Shown piece by piece: positions 8,966-18,408 of a stretch of 64,000 bases of DNA. The notes below the pieces were generated by a model that did not search any database, was not told the origin of the DNA, and was given only the letters and a program-made list of their open reading frames with translations. The stretch covers positions 434,001-498,000 of the forward strand of contig NZ_CP073346.1 in NCBI RefSeq assembly GCF_024397895.1. The letters are read 5' to 3'. The stretch comes from Pseudomonas benzenivorans (lineage in GTDB: Bacteria > Pseudomonadota > Gammaproteobacteria > Pseudomonadales > Pseudomonadaceae). Every line of letters starts with the position of its first letter. Positions within the stretch are counted from its first letter, which is position 1. A program made the position numbers and the translations under genes.

Positions 8966-9868
8966 CTAGGCGAGCGCCTCCGCCATGCCCTGGGTCAGGG
9001 TGCGCTGCTCGTGCAGGCGCTGGACGATGCGCTCGACTATCTCCAGCCGCGCCACGGCCCCGGCGCGCATCTCGTCCATGGCGCCCAGGGCGGCGGCAGC
9101 CTTCTCCAGGCCCGTGCCGGTGGATTGGCCGATGTGCTCGAGCCCTGCCCTCGCCTCCTGCGCCGATTGCTGCAGGCCGGCGGCGATCTGGCGAATCTCG
9201 CCACTGGACTCGTTGGCGCGCTGGGCCAGGTGGCGCACCTCGTCGGCGACCACGGCGAAACCACGACCGTGATCACCCGCTCGCGCTGCCTCGATGGCGG
9301 CATTGAGCGCCAGCAGGTTGGTCTGCTTGGCAATGTCCTGAATGCTGCCGACGATGGCGCCGATGCGCAGCGACTGTTGCGACAGGCCATCGAACACCCG
9401 GTCGATGCTGTCCATGTAGCCGGCCAGTTCGCGGATCGCCGCCTCGCACGCCTGGATGCTGGCGGCGCTGAACTGCACCTTCTCGCCGCCGGCGCGCGCC
9501 AGGTCGGTGGCGTACTGCATGTCCTGCTCGGTGCGCTGGATGCCCTCGAGCAACTGCGCCAGGGGGGCGCGCAGCGCAGGCACGGGAGCGACCGGCGCTT
9601 CGACCGGCGGTGCCGCTGCCGGCAACGGCGGTTCCGGCGCCGGCGGTAGCGGCGCAGGCACCGACACCGGCACCTCGACCAGGGTCGGCGGCAAGCGCTG
9701 ATAGAGCAGCCCGGCCAGGGCGAGGCAGGCGAACACCAGTGCGGCCAGCACCTCTTGCAGGGGGCTGTCGAGCAGCAGGCCGGCGGCGGCCAGGGCCGCC
9801 GTCAGCTGCAACAGCGCCGCCAGGTGTTTCTGCCAGCGGCGTGGGGATTGAACAGCTAGCTGGGTCAT
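8966..9868 (-). CDS. Methyl-accepting chemotaxis-like signalling protein without a sensor domain
   Basis: This 300-residue protein has two hydrophobic segments near the N-terminus (about residues 15-33 and 39-58), then a proline- and alanine-rich linker (about 60-105). A chemoreceptor signalling domain follows, with the hairpin-tip signature [20 protein letters not shown] and then [15 protein letters not shown]. No periplasmic ligand-binding domain and no HAMP domain are evident, because the two membrane segments are nearly adjacent. It may couple to the chemotaxis CheA/CheW machinery and sense through the membrane, the linker or a partner such as the adjacent liv-type transporter. It starts 16 bp after livF, so it may belong to that operon. 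Confidence 0.82.
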   Translation of the reverse strand: MTQLAVQSPRRWQKHLAALLQLTAALAAAGLLLDSPLQEVLAALVFACLALAGLLYQRLPPTLVEVPVSVPAPLPPAPEPPLPAAAPPVEAPVAPVPALRAPLAQLLEGIQRTEQDMQYATDLARAGGEKVQFSAASIQACEAAIRELAGYMDSIDRVFDGLSQQSLRIGAIVGSIQDIAKQTNLLALNAAIEAARAGDHGRGFAVVADEVRHLAQRANESSGEIRQIAAGLQQSAQEARAGLEHIGQSTGTGLEKAAAALGAMDEMRAGAVARLEIVERIVQRLHEQRTLTQGMAEALA

Positions 9869-9884
9869 GGTGGGATCCCTGGCC

Positions 9885-10601
9885 TCACAGGCCGATATGG
9901 TTCTGCAGGATCTCGGGCTGGGTCTTCAGCTCGGCGCTGGGGCCGTCATAGACCACCCGCCCCTTGACCATGATCATGCTGCGATCGGTCAGGTCGAGCA
10001 GCACGTTGACGTTCTTGTCCACCACCAGGGTGGCGATGCCGCTGGCCTTGATCAGCCGGATCACCTGCCAGATCTCCTTGCGGATCAGCGGTGCCAGGCC
10101 CTCGGTGGCCTCGTCGAGGATCACCAGCTCGGGGTTGGTCATCAGCGCGCGACCGATGGCCACCATCTGCTGCTCGCCGCCGGAGAGGTTGCCGGTCAGG
10201 TGAGCGAAGCGCTCGGCCAGGCGCGGGAAGGTCGCCAGCACCCGCTCCAGGTCCCAGTCGCGGCGTCCGTCCAGGCCCGGCCGGACGGCCATGATCAGGC
10301 TCTCGCGCACGCTCAGGTTGGGGAACATGCCCCTGCCTTCCGGCACGTAGCCGATGCCGCGGCGGATGATCTGGTGGGTGGCGCGGCCGCTGCAACGCTC
10401 GCCACGGATCAGCACCTCGCCGTGGCGCGCCGGGGTCAGGCCCAGCAGCGAGCGGATGGTGGTGCTCTTGCCCATGCCGTTGCGCCCCATCAGCGCCAGG
10501 GTCTCGCCCGGCCGGATCTGCAGGTCGACGCCATGCAGGACGTGGCTGTTGCCGTAGTAGGTGTGCAGGCCGGTGGCCTGCACCAGGGCTTGTGTGCTCA
10601 T
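9885..10601 (-). CDS. livF: ABC transporter ATP-binding protein, LivF type
   Basis: This is the second ATPase of a branched-chain-amino-acid-type importer. It has 238 residues with Walker [10 protein letters not shown], the LSGGEQQ signature and Walker B LVILDEA. The Walker B is followed by TEGLAP, typical of LivF. The H-loop position reads DKN where LivF proteins usually have a residue-polar-N/H sequence. I chose the ATG at 10601, which overlaps the livG stop as TGATG; a longer reading of the frame has no homology. The substrate is unknown. Such importers in aromatic clusters can carry aromatic acids. Confidence 0.92.
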   Translation of the reverse strand: MSTQALVQATGLHTYYGNSHVLHGVDLQIRPGETLALMGRNGMGKSTTIRSLLGLTPARHGEVLIRGERCSGRATHQIIRRGIGYVPEGRGMFPNLSVRESLIMAVRPGLDGRRDWDLERVLATFPRLAERFAHLTGNLSGGEQQMVAIGRALMTNPELVILDEATEGLAPLIRKEIWQVIRLIKASGIATLVVDKNVNVLLDLTDRSMIMVKGRVVYDGPSAELKTQPEILQNHIGL

Positions 10602-11359
10602 CAGAATTGCTCCTCGCCGTCGCCCAGATAGGCCTGCTGTACCGCCGGATCGTTGCGCACCTGGTCCAGCGGACCGCTGGCCAGCAGCTCGCCGTTGACC
10701 ATCACGGTCAGGCGATGGGCGATGCTGAACACCGCGTCCATGTCGTGCTCGACCAGGACCATGGCGTACTGCTTGGACAGGCTGGCGAGCAGCTCGACCA
10801 CCCGCGCCGACTCGTCCTTGCCCATGCCGGCCATGGGCTCGTCGAGCAGCAGGAAGCTCGGTTCGGTGGCCAGCACCATGCCGATTTCCAGCTGGCGTTG
10901 CTCGCCGTAGCTCAGGGCATCGGCCAGGCTGTCGCGGTGCCGGGCCAGGCCGCACAGCTCCAGGGCCCTTTCGGCGCGCTCGCGCACCTCGGCGTAGGCC
11001 TCGCAGCGGCGGAAGAAGCGGAAGGAGTTCTTCAACCGCGATTGTGCGGCCAGCCAACAGTTCTCCAGGCAGGAGAAGCTGGGGAAGATGTTGGTGCGCT
11101 GGAAGCTGCGGCCGATGCCCAGGTGCGACACCCGGTTGGGTGCCAGGCCGGTGATGTCGCGGCCGTGAAAGAGGATCTGCCCGGCGCTGGGTTTGAGGTG
11201 GCCGGACAGCAGGTTGACCATGGTGCTCTTGCCGGCGCCGTTGGGGCCGATGATCGCGTGCACCTCGCAGGGCGCCACGCTCAGGGAGATGTCGCTGACC
11301 GCGCGCAGGCCGCCGAAGGCCTTGCTCAGTCCGCGGGTTTGCAGGACAGGGGTGCTCAT
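10601..11359 (-). CDS. livG: ABC transporter ATP-binding protein, LivG type
   Basis: This is the first ATPase of the importer, with 252 residues. Walker A is GPNGAGKST, and Walker B LLLDEPMAGM carries the MAGM tail characteristic of LivG. The signature region reads LSYGEQRQLEI. The start codon overlaps the livM stop as ATGA and the stop overlaps the livF start, so translation of the three genes is coupled. Function is inferred from family membership and gene order. Confidence 0.93.
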   Translation of the reverse strand: MSTPVLQTRGLSKAFGGLRAVSDISLSVAPCEVHAIIGPNGAGKSTMVNLLSGHLKPSAGQILFHGRDITGLAPNRVSHLGIGRSFQRTNIFPSFSCLENCWLAAQSRLKNSFRFFRRCEAYAEVRERAERALELCGLARHRDSLADALSYGEQRQLEIGMVLATEPSFLLLDEPMAGMGKDESARVVELLASLSKQYAMVLVEHDMDAVFSIAHRLTVMVNGELLASGPLDQVRNDPAVQQAYLGDGEEQF

Positions 11360-12396
11360 AGGCCGGCCTCCTTCTTCACCACCACGGGAGTGGAAATCGC
11401 CGTTTCGTCGGCAGGTCTGGTTGGGCGCCTTTCACAGAGTTTCAGTAGCAAGCCGGCGATGCCGCCGGGCAGCAGCAGGACCATGGCGATCACCACCAGG
11501 CCCATGGGCAGCTCCCAGTGCGGGGTCAGGCCGGCGAACAGCTGGTGCAGGCCCTCGAAGGCGAAGGCGCCGAAGATGGCGCCGAACAGGCTGCCCATTC
11601 CGCCGAGGATGACCATCACCAGGGCGTGGGCCGAGAGCTGCCAGCTGACCTGGCCGGGGCTGACGAAACCGTACTGGGTGGCCGAGAGCATGCCGGCGTA
11701 GCCGGCGATGGTGCCGGCGATGACGAAGGCCGCCAGCTTGTAGAACAGCGGGTTGTAGCCCATGGAGCGGACCCGCTCCTCGTTGTGCTTGATACCCAGC
11801 AACACCCGGCCGAACGGCGCACGCAGGAAGCTGCGCAACAGCAGGTAGACCAGCACCAGCGAGCCGAGCACCAGGTAGAACAGGCTGCGTGGGTTCTCCA
11901 GGTCGAGCAGCTGGACCCCGGCGATGCGCACATCGGGCTTGAGGAACAGGTAGATGCCGTCCGAGCCGCCGGCGAAGGACGCGTCGTGGAACAGGTAGTA
12001 GAGCATCTGCGAGAAGGCGATGGTCGCCATGATGAAGAAGATGCCCGAGGTGCGGATGATCAGCAGGCCCATCAGCAAAGCGGCGGCGGCGCTGACCGCC
12101 AGGCACAGGGCCAGGGCCAGCCAGAAGTTCACCGCCTCGAACTCCGGGGCGAACAGCACCAGGCTGTAGCCGGCGATGCCGAAGAAGGCCGCCTGGGCCA
12201 GGCTGACCATGCCGGTCACGCCGACCAGCAGGTCGAGGCTGAGGGCGACCAGGGCGAGGATCATGATGTGGGTCAGTTGCTGCAGGTGAAAGCCGTGCTG
12301 CTCGCCGCTGAGGCTCTCGCCGAACAGCGGGAAGCCGGCCAGCAGCAGGGTCAGCGCCAGCAGCAGATAGCGAATGACAGGGGGTAAGGGACGCAT
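11356..12396 (-). CDS. livM: ABC transporter permease, LivM type
   Basis: This is an inner-membrane permease of 346 residues with about ten hydrophobic segments. The conserved LivM stretches are GVTGMVSLAQAAFFGIAGY and VILGGMGSLFGAIFGA. The ATG at 12396 starts the conserved hydrophobic N-terminus, 26 bp after livH. The C-terminal tail is hydrophilic and ends at the ATGA overlap with livG. It pairs with LivH to form the translocation channel. Confidence 0.92.
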   Translation of the reverse strand: MRPLPPVIRYLLLALTLLLAGFPLFGESLSGEQHGFHLQQLTHIMILALVALSLDLLVGVTGMVSLAQAAFFGIAGYSLVLFAPEFEAVNFWLALALCLAVSAAAALLMGLLIIRTSGIFFIMATIAFSQMLYYLFHDASFAGGSDGIYLFLKPDVRIAGVQLLDLENPRSLFYLVLGSLVLVYLLLRSFLRAPFGRVLLGIKHNEERVRSMGYNPLFYKLAAFVIAGTIAGYAGMLSATQYGFVSPGQVSWQLSAHALVMVILGGMGSLFGAIFGAFAFEGLHQLFAGLTPHWELPMGLVVIAMVLLLPGGIAGLLLKLCERRPTRPADETAISTPVVVKKEAGL

Positions 12397-12422
12397 GATT
12401 GGTTTCCTCCGAGGGGCAGGTG

Positions 12423-13283
12423 TCAGGCGAACAGCCCGCGCGGTTTGAACAGCAGCACGACGGCCATCAGCACATAGATCGCCATGCCCGCGTACTCGGG
12501 CACCAGCACCGCGCCCCAGGTGGCGGTCAGGCCCACCAGCAGCGCGGCGAGGAAGGCGCCGCGAATCGAACCCAGGCCGCCGATCACCACCACCACGAAG
12601 GCGATGATGAGGATCTGGTTGCCCATGCCCGGATACACCGAGGACACCGGCGCGGCGACCATCCCGGCGAGCGCGGTGAGCGCGGTGCCGGCGGCGAACA
12701 CCAGGGTGTAGATGACCCGGATATTGATGCCCAGGCCCTGGACCATCTCGCGGTTGCTGGCGCCGCCGCGGATGATGATGCCCAGGCGGCTGTGCTGCAG
12801 GATCAGGTACATGGCCAGGGCGATCAGCCCGCAGATGGCGGAGATGAACAGCCGGTAGACCGGGTACTCGAGGGTCTCGGTGAGCTGCACCGAGCCTTCC
12901 AGCAGCGCCGGAATCGCCACGCTGTGGACGTCGTTGCCCCAGGCGATGCTGCGCAGCGAATCGATCACCAGGATCAGGCCGAAGGTCATCAGCACCTGGT
13001 CGAGGTTGTCGCGGCGGTACAGCGCCTGGATCAGGAAACGCTCGATCAGCACCCCGAGCAGCGCGGCCAGCGGCAGGCCGAGGAGGATGGCGAGAAACAG
13101 GTTGCCGGTCAGCGCAGTGAGCCAGAAGGCCAGGTAGGCGCCGACCATGTACAGGGCGCCGTGGGCCAGGTTGATGATGTGCATGATGCCGAAGATCAGC
13201 GTCAGGCCGCTGGCGATGAGGAACAGCAGCAGGCCGTACTGCAGACCGTTGAGGGTCTGGATGAGAACTGTGGGGAAATCCAT
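12423..13283 (-). CDS. livH: ABC transporter permease, LivH type
   Basis: This is an inner-membrane permease of 286 residues. Characteristic LivH features are GLQYGLLLFLIASGLTLIFG at the N-terminus, INLAHGALYMVGAYLA, the cytoplasmic EAA-like region with SNREMVQGLGINI, and VVVIGGLGSIRGAFLAALL. The ATG at 13283 gives MDFPTVLIQTLNG and is preceded by a weak AGG site. It lies 67 bp after the binding-protein gene and is part of the same operon. Confidence 0.92.
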   Translation of the reverse strand: MDFPTVLIQTLNGLQYGLLLFLIASGLTLIFGIMHIINLAHGALYMVGAYLAFWLTALTGNLFLAILLGLPLAALLGVLIERFLIQALYRRDNLDQVLMTFGLILVIDSLRSIAWGNDVHSVAIPALLEGSVQLTETLEYPVYRLFISAICGLIALAMYLILQHSRLGIIIRGGASNREMVQGLGINIRVIYTLVFAAGTALTALAGMVAAPVSSVYPGMGNQILIIAFVVVVIGGLGSIRGAFLAALLVGLTATWGAVLVPEYAGMAIYVLMAVVLLFKPRGLFA

Positions 13284-13350
13284 CGGGAGTACCTGGCGTA
13301 GACGAGTGAACCCCGGGCGCCACTCAGGGCGCCCGGGTGTGCCGCTGGAC

Positions 13351-14520
13351 CTAGAGCTTGCAGCCCGGCGCCGGGTCGGCCAGGGCGCTGGCCGCGGTGC
13401 CCGCCACCCGGTTGGCGCCGTCACGCACCTCGCGCAGGTAGACGTTCTGCACCGGGTTACGGGCCTTGGAGAAGGTCCACTCGCCGCGCGGGCTGTCGAT
13501 GCGCGCCTGGCTCATGGCGGCGAGCCAGGCGGCGCGGTCAGAGGTGTTGCCGGCCACCTGTTGCAGCGACTGGGCCAGCAACAGGCCGGTGTCGTAGCCC
13601 TGCACCGCGTAGACGTCCGCTTCCTTGCCGAACTGCTGGCGGTAGTCCGCGCGGAACTTGTTGTTCTGCGGGGTATCCAGGCTGTCGGAATAGTGCAGCG
13701 TGGTCAGCACCCCCTCGGCGGCCTGGCCCTGCGCGGCCAGGGTGCCCTCGGTGAGGAAGCCCGAGCCGAGCAGCGGGATCTTGCCCTGCAGGCCGGCGGC
13801 GGCGTAGTCCTGGACGAACTTGGCGGCGCCGCCACCGGCGAAGAAGACGAACACCGCGTCGGGCTTCAGGGCGGCGATCTCGGTCAGCTGCGACTGGAAC
13901 TCGACGTCCGGAAAGGGCACGTAGATTTCCTTGCTGACGGTGCCGCCGGCCTTCTCGAAACCTTCCTTGAAGCCGTCCACCGACTCGGTGCCGAAACCGT
14001 AGCGCCAGGCCAGGGTGACGACGTTCTTGTAGCCCTTGTCGACAGCCACCTGGCCCATCGGGTAGGCGGTCTGCCAGGAGCTGAAGGAGGTACGGAAGAT
14101 GTTCGGCGCGCACAGCGGGCCGGTGGCGGCGTTGAAGCCGGCGTTGGGGATGATCAGCGGAACGCCGCTGTCGCGGGCCACCTTGACCGCGCCCATGCCG
14201 ACCCCGGAATGCACCGGGCCGACCACCACGTCGACCTTGGCGCCGTCGACCAGCTTCTGCATGTTCGGCACCGCCTTGCCGGGATTGGCCTCGCTGTCGA
14301 CGCTGACGTACTCCACCGCACGGCCGCCGAGTTCACCGCCCTGCTGCTCGATGGCCATCTTCATGCCGTTGGTGATGGCCTCGCCGAGGGCCGCGTAGGT
14401 GCCGGTATAGGGCAGCAGCAGGCCGACCTTGACCGGCTCGGCCGCCTGCGTGCCGGCGCACAGGGCCAGGGTCAGGGTGGCGGAGCTCAGGGTGATACCG
14501 ACTTTCTTATAGTTGTTCAT
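13351..14520 (-). CDS. livK: Periplasmic substrate-binding protein, LivK/LivJ type
   Basis: This 389-residue binding protein of the adjacent importer has a Sec signal peptide (MNNYKK, a hydrophobic core, then AGTQA before AEPVKVG). The mature part is a type I periplasmic-binding fold: GLLLPYTGTYAALGEA, GPVHSGVGMGAVKVA and PLIIPNAGFNAATG. Sequence features resemble binding proteins from aromatic or amide clusters more than classical LivJ, but the ligand cannot be read from sequence. It is the first gene of the livKHMGF run and follows the OprD porin by 87 bp. Benzoate-related compounds or hippurate are candidate ligands (inference). Confidence 0.9.
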   Translation of the reverse strand: MNNYKKVGITLSSATLTLALCAGTQAAEPVKVGLLLPYTGTYAALGEAITNGMKMAIEQQGGELGGRAVEYVSVDSEANPGKAVPNMQKLVDGAKVDVVVGPVHSGVGMGAVKVARDSGVPLIIPNAGFNAATGPLCAPNIFRTSFSSWQTAYPMGQVAVDKGYKNVVTLAWRYGFGTESVDGFKEGFEKAGGTVSKEIYVPFPDVEFQSQLTEIAALKPDAVFVFFAGGGAAKFVQDYAAAGLQGKIPLLGSGFLTEGTLAAQGQAAEGVLTTLHYSDSLDTPQNNKFRADYRQQFGKEADVYAVQGYDTGLLLAQSLQQVAGNTSDRAAWLAAMSQARIDSPRGEWTFSKARNPVQNVYLREVRDGANRVAGTAASALADPAPGCKL

Positions 14521-14607
14521 CGTGGTTATCCATTTACGCAAGGTTATAGGAGGTGTCGCAGGTCTCCGCCGTGCCGCTCCGGCGCCCAGGCCAGAGCGGC
14601 ACGGGGC

Positions 14608-15897
14608 TTAGAGCAGGTTCCAGGTGTAATTGAAAATCAGGCGGTTCTCGTCGACGTCGCTGCGGTAGTTGGAGCGCGCGGTGACGTTGCGCACCTTGAC
14701 GCCCAGGCCCTTGAGCGAGCCGCTCTGCACCACGTAGCCGAGGTCCAGGTCGCGCTCCCACTCCTTGCCCTCGAAGCCGCGGCCGGTGTCGACGTTGTCG
14801 CCCGTCAGGTAGCGCACCCCGGCCACCAGGCCCGGCACGCCCAGGGCGGCGAAGTCGTAGTCGTAGCGGACCTGCCAGGAGCGCTCGTCGGCCGAGTCGA
14901 AGGTGAAGGTCGGCACTTCGTTGCCCAATGGGCTGACGTTGGCGAACACCCGTGGCAGGCCGTCGTCGCCGAACATCGCCTGGTAGCCGAGGTAGAAGGT
15001 GTGGGCGCCGTACTTGGCCGACAGCAGGGAGAAGGCCGCCTGATTGTCCAGCTTGCCGAGCAGTTGCTCGCCGTCCTCGGTCGAGTCGAAGTAGCCGAGG
15101 CTGGCGCCGAGCACCCAGTCACCCACCGGCTCGCTGTGCTTGAGGCTGAAGTAGCGCTGGTTGTAGAGGTCCTCGAGCTGGGCGTACCAGGCGCCGACCG
15201 AAGTGCGGTTGGCGTTGAAGGCGTAGTCGGAGCCGCCGTAGTTGAAGCGGTCGGTGGTGATCAGCTGGCCGGCCTGGCGCCGCGGGACGAAGCCGACCAT
15301 GGCGCCCAGTGCCTCGTCGCCGGCCTCGTTGCGCAGGCTGGTGGAACGCAGCTGGCCGGCCTGCAGGGTCAGCCCGGCGATCTCGTTGGAGACCAGGCTG
15401 GCGCCCTGATAGGTCGGTGGCAGCAGGCGGATGTCGCCGAAGAACAGCACCGGCAGCACCAGCTGCTGCTCGCCGACCTTCAGTTCGGTCTTCGACACCC
15501 GGACCTTCACCGCCGCCCCCAGGCGGCTGTACTCGTCGGCTGCCTTGCCTTCGTCGGTCACCGGCAGCAGGCCGGTGTTGATCCGGTCCGGGCTGCTGTC
15601 GAGCTTGAGGCCGAGCAGGCCGACGGCGTCGACGCCGAAGCCGACCGGGCCCTGGGTGTAGCCGGACTTGAAGTTGAGGATGAAGCCCTGGGCCCACTCC
15701 TCGGCCTTGGACTGTTTGTTCGGTCCGACCAGGTCGGAGAAGTCGCGGCTGAAGTAGTAGTTGCGCGCCGTGAGGGTGGCGCTGCTGTCTTCGAGAAAGC
15801 CCGCTTCGGCCGCCATCAGGGTCGAGGGCAAAGTCAGGGCGACGGCCAGGGCCAAGGGGGCCCGCAGTACACGGGGTGCACGGATCGATTGCTTCAT
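14608..15897 (-). CDS. OprD-family outer-membrane porin, BenF-like
   Basis: This 429-residue outer-membrane channel has a signal peptide of about 29 residues ending in LMA, and the mature start contains the OprD-type [20 protein letters not shown]. The strand-rich body ends in the OprD C-terminal pattern ([13 protein letters not shown]). Adjacent BenE and catechol genes suggest a BenF-like benzoate or aromatic-acid channel. The leader contains an A/C-rich Crc/Hfq-type motif. It lies 123 bp after benE and 87 bp before the binding-protein gene. Substrate specificity is an inference from context. Confidence 0.88.
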   Translation of the reverse strand: MKQSIRAPRVLRAPLALAVALTLPSTLMAAEAGFLEDSSATLTARNYYFSRDFSDLVGPNKQSKAEEWAQGFILNFKSGYTQGPVGFGVDAVGLLGLKLDSSPDRINTGLLPVTDEGKAADEYSRLGAAVKVRVSKTELKVGEQQLVLPVLFFGDIRLLPPTYQGASLVSNEIAGLTLQAGQLRSTSLRNEAGDEALGAMVGFVPRRQAGQLITTDRFNYGGSDYAFNANRTSVGAWYAQLEDLYNQRYFSLKHSEPVGDWVLGASLGYFDSTEDGEQLLGKLDNQAAFSLLSAKYGAHTFYLGYQAMFGDDGLPRVFANVSPLGNEVPTFTFDSADERSWQVRYDYDFAALGVPGLVAGVRYLTGDNVDTGRGFEGKEWERDLDLGYVVQSGSLKGLGVKVRNVTARSNYRSDVDENRLIFNYTWNLL

Positions 15898-15907
15898 GGA
15901 TTCACTC

Positions 15908-15930
15908 TTGTAGTTGTTGTGTTGGTGTTG
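15908..15930 (-). promoter_or_regulatory. A/C-rich Crc/Hfq-type motif in the porin leader
   Basis: On the minus strand the leader reads CAACACCAACACAACAACTA and then CAAGAG just before the start codon. This fits the A-rich AANAANAA type of Hfq/Crc translational repression site known in Pseudomonas. Function is inferred from position and sequence. Confidence 0.5.
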
Positions 15931-16020
15931 ACTTCCACCCTTGCCGGCAACGCAAGCGGGTGGTCTTACCCCCGCCCTGCCCAGGCCTCTGCCCGGCAGC
16001 GCGGCAATAAAGGTTTGCCG

Positions 16021-17235
16021 CTAGCGCGCCGCCTCCCGTTCGCCGAGTGACGAGGCCTGGCAGCGCTCGCTGCGCCGTGCGCCGAGCAGCAGATGGGCGG
16101 CGATGCCGAAGATCAGTCCCCAGAACGCCGCCGACAGGCCGAGCAGGGACATGCCCGAGGCCGTGACCAGGAAGGTGATCAGCGCCGCCTCGCGGTCTTC
16201 CGGCACCGACATGGCGCCGGCCAGGGCGCCGGCGATGGCGCCGAACAGCGCCAGCCCGGCCAGTGCCGCGATCAGCTCCTTGGGCAGGGCACTGAACAGC
16301 GACACCAGGGTCGCGCCGAACAGTCCCAGCAGCAGGTAGCACAGCCCGCCGACGACGCCGGCCACGTAGCGCTTGCGCGGGTCCTCATGGGCCTCGCGGC
16401 CGGTGCAGATGGCCGCGGTGATGGCCGCCAGGTTCAGCCCGTGGCAGCCGAAGGGCGCCAGCAGCAGGCTGCCCAGGGCACTGGCACTGATGATGGGGCT
16501 GGCCGGGGTCTGGTAGCCGGCGTTGCGCAGCACCGCCATGCCGGGAACGAACTGCCCGGTCAGCGCCACCATCACCAGCGGCAGGGCGATGTTGAGGATC
16601 GCCGCCAGGCTGAACTCCGGGGTGATCCACACCGGCACGGCCAGGCCGATCACCAGCGCCTCGCCGTGCAGTTCGCCGCTGGCCAGAGCCACCAGGCAGC
16701 CGACCAGCAGCACCGCCATCACCGCGTAGCGCGGCAGCAGGCGCTTGCAGATCAGGTAGCTGGCGAACATCGCCAGCACCAGCCAGGGCTGGCTTTTCAG
16801 CGAGACGAACAGGCCGGTGCCGAAGCTGAACAGGATGCCGGCCAGCATGGCCGCGGAGATCGCCGCCGGCAGGCGGCCGATGATGCGGTCGAAGGCGCCG
16901 GACAGGCCGACCAGGAGGATGATCAGGTTGGCCACCAGGTAGGCGCCGACCGCCTCGTTCAGGCTGATCTGCGGCAGCAGGGTGACCAGCAGCGCCGAGC
17001 CCGGAGCCGACCAGGCGATGACCAGCGGCACCCGGTAGCGCAGGCTCAGGCCGATGCCCAACACGGCGCTGCCGATGGAGATGGCCCAGACCCAGGACGA
17101 CAACACGGCATGGGACAGGCCGGCGCTGTCGGCCGCCTGGAAGATGATCACCAGGGGCCCGGCGTAGGAAATCAGCGTGGCGATGCAGCCCGCCACCAGG
17201 GCCGACAGCGAAAAATCATGGAACAAGGCTTTCAT
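16021..17235 (-). CDS. benE: Benzoate/H+ symporter
   Basis: This inner-membrane permease of the BenE family has 404 residues with about twelve hydrophobic segments. Recognisable stretches are GPLVIIFQAA near the N-terminus, WSAPGSALLVTLLP and FGCHGLNLAAITAAICTGREAH. It imports benzoate for BenABC. The ATG at 17235 begins MKALFHDFSLSALVAGC. It lies about 200 bp after catA, separated by a long imperfect inverted repeat, so it may have its own promoter or be partly insulated from the cat genes. The first part of that gap, near 17290-17299, has a CAACAACA motif. Confidence 0.93.
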   Translation of the reverse strand: MKALFHDFSLSALVAGCIATLISYAGPLVIIFQAADSAGLSHAVLSSWVWAISIGSAVLGIGLSLRYRVPLVIAWSAPGSALLVTLLPQISLNEAVGAYLVANLIILLVGLSGAFDRIIGRLPAAISAAMLAGILFSFGTGLFVSLKSQPWLVLAMFASYLICKRLLPRYAVMAVLLVGCLVALASGELHGEALVIGLAVPVWITPEFSLAAILNIALPLVMVALTGQFVPGMAVLRNAGYQTPASPIISASALGSLLLAPFGCHGLNLAAITAAICTGREAHEDPRKRYVAGVVGGLCYLLLGLFGATLVSLFSALPKELIAALAGLALFGAIAGALAGAMSVPEDREAALITFLVTASGMSLLGLSAAFWGLIFGIAAHLLLGARRSERCQASSLGEREAAR

Positions 17236-17289
17236 GGGACCTCGTCGTCAGGGTGCAGCTCGCCATCCGTGGCCAGGAGCCCGGATCGC

Positions 17290-17299
17290 TGTTGTTGTG
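17290..17299 (-). promoter_or_regulatory. A/C-rich motif upstream of benE
   Basis: CCACAACAAC occurs on the minus strand about 55 bases upstream of the benE start. It resembles the Crc/Hfq-type motifs in the other leaders but lies further from the start codon, so the call is weaker. Confidence 0.3.
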
Positions 17300-17363
17300 G
17301 GTGAAGCGGGAGCCTTCGGGTGGATGGCGCTGTGGCCATCCGCCCTTGGCTTCAGGAGTCGCC

Positions 17364-17429
17364 GTAGGGTGCGCCATGCGCACCCTGCCAACCGCACGCG
17401 GCCTCAATGGTGCGCACGGCGCCCCCTAC
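17364..17429. repeat. Imperfect inverted repeat between catA and benE
   Basis: Arms of 21 bp (17364-17384 and 17409-17429) match at 19 of 21 positions when inverted, around a 24-base spacer. The left arm itself contains a short hairpin (GGGTGCGC-CAT-GCGCACCC). This GGGTGCGC-type sequence looks like the dispersed intergenic palindromes of Pseudomonas. It could attenuate transcription from catA into benE. Confidence 0.65.
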
Positions 17430-17433
17430 GCAC

Positions 17434-18372
17434 TCAGGCTTCCTGCAGGGCCCGCGGACGCTGGCTGCGCTGTTCGGCCGCCGGTGCCGGCGCCTTCTGC
17501 ACCTCGAAGTCGAACGCCAGCGTGGCGAAGCGACTCTGCACGCCACGGGCCTCGGCCGCTGCGGCGTCCTCGACGAAGCGCAGCTTGCCGACCAGGCCTT
17601 CGCGGGTGGCGTAGGCGAAGTCGTCCCACAGGTACTGGTCGCCATCCAGGTTGATCTGGGTGGTCAGGTGGCGATGGCCCGGCGCCGAGACGAAGAAGTG
17701 GATATGCGCCGGACGCTGGCCATGGCGGCCGAGCAGGTCCAGGCATTCCTGGGTCGGCCCGTCCGGGGCGCAGCCGTAGCCGCTCGGCACGATGCTGCGC
17801 GCGCGGTAGCGGCCTGCGGCGTCGGTGACGATGCGCCGGCGCAGGTTGTACTCGCTCTGGCTCTGGTCGAAGAAGGAGTAGTTGCCCTTGGTGTTGGCGT
17901 GCCACAGGTCGACCACCGCGCCGGCCACCGGCTGACCCTCGGTGTCGCGCACCACGCCCTCGAGGAACATCACAGTGGCTTCATTCAGCTCGCTGCCGTC
18001 GTCCATCCGGGCCTCGCCCTCGCAGATCGGCGCGCCGGCCACGTACAGCGGGCCCTCGATGGTCCGCGGGGTACCGCCGCTGAGGCCGGCCTCGGCGTCC
18101 TTGGCATCCTGCAGCAGGTCGAGGAAGTGCTCCAGACCCAGGCCCGGCACCAGCAGGCCGAACTCGCTGCGTGCGCCCAGGCGATTGAGGTAGTCGACGG
18201 CGGTCCAGAACTCGTCGTCGCTCACCTGCAGGTCTTCGATGATCTTCGCGGCGTCCTGGACGATGCGCAGCACCAGCTGCTTGACCCGCGGGCTGCCCTG
18301 GTCGTTCGTGAGGCCGGCGGCTTCTTCGAAGAACTTCTGGATCTCGGCAGTGTGGGAAATTTTTACGGTCAT
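17434..18372 (-). CDS. catA: Catechol 1,2-dioxygenase
   Basis: It performs intradiol ring cleavage of catechol to cis,cis-muconate with a non-heme Fe(III). It has 312 residues. The four iron ligands are visible as Tyr165 (KGNYSFF), Tyr199 (PSGYGC), His223 and His225 (RPAHIHFF). The helical N-terminal dimerisation and lipid-binding region of the family is present. The leader just upstream contains CAACAACAA, a Crc/Hfq-type motif. It is the last gene of catB-catC-catA, 36 bp after catC. Confidence 0.97.
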   Translation of the reverse strand: MTVKISHTAEIQKFFEEAAGLTNDQGSPRVKQLVLRIVQDAAKIIEDLQVSDDEFWTAVDYLNRLGARSEFGLLVPGLGLEHFLDLLQDAKDAEAGLSGGTPRTIEGPLYVAGAPICEGEARMDDGSELNEATVMFLEGVVRDTEGQPVAGAVVDLWHANTKGNYSFFDQSQSEYNLRRRIVTDAAGRYRARSIVPSGYGCAPDGPTQECLDLLGRHGQRPAHIHFFVSAPGHRHLTTQINLDGDQYLWDDFAYATREGLVGKLRFVEDAAAAEARGVQSRFATLAFDFEVQKAPAPAAEQRSQRPRALQEA

Positions 18373-18387
18373 GACGGTTAACCTCGA

Positions 18388-18399
18388 GTTGTTGTTATG
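18388..18399 (-). promoter_or_regulatory. A/C-rich Crc/Hfq-type motif in the catA leader
   Basis: CATAACAACAAC on the minus strand lies 16-27 bases upstream of the catA start and overlaps the catC-catA gap. It matches the AANAANAA type of Hfq/Crc site and would repress translation in the presence of preferred carbon sources (inference). Confidence 0.5.
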
Positions 18400-18408
18400 G
18401 CGCCGGGA

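Noticed and set aside
13147..16050. A 967-codon open frame on the plus strand
   Set aside because: It lies antisense to livH, the binding protein and the OprD porin. Its translation is low-complexity and without family features, as expected opposite high-GC genes.
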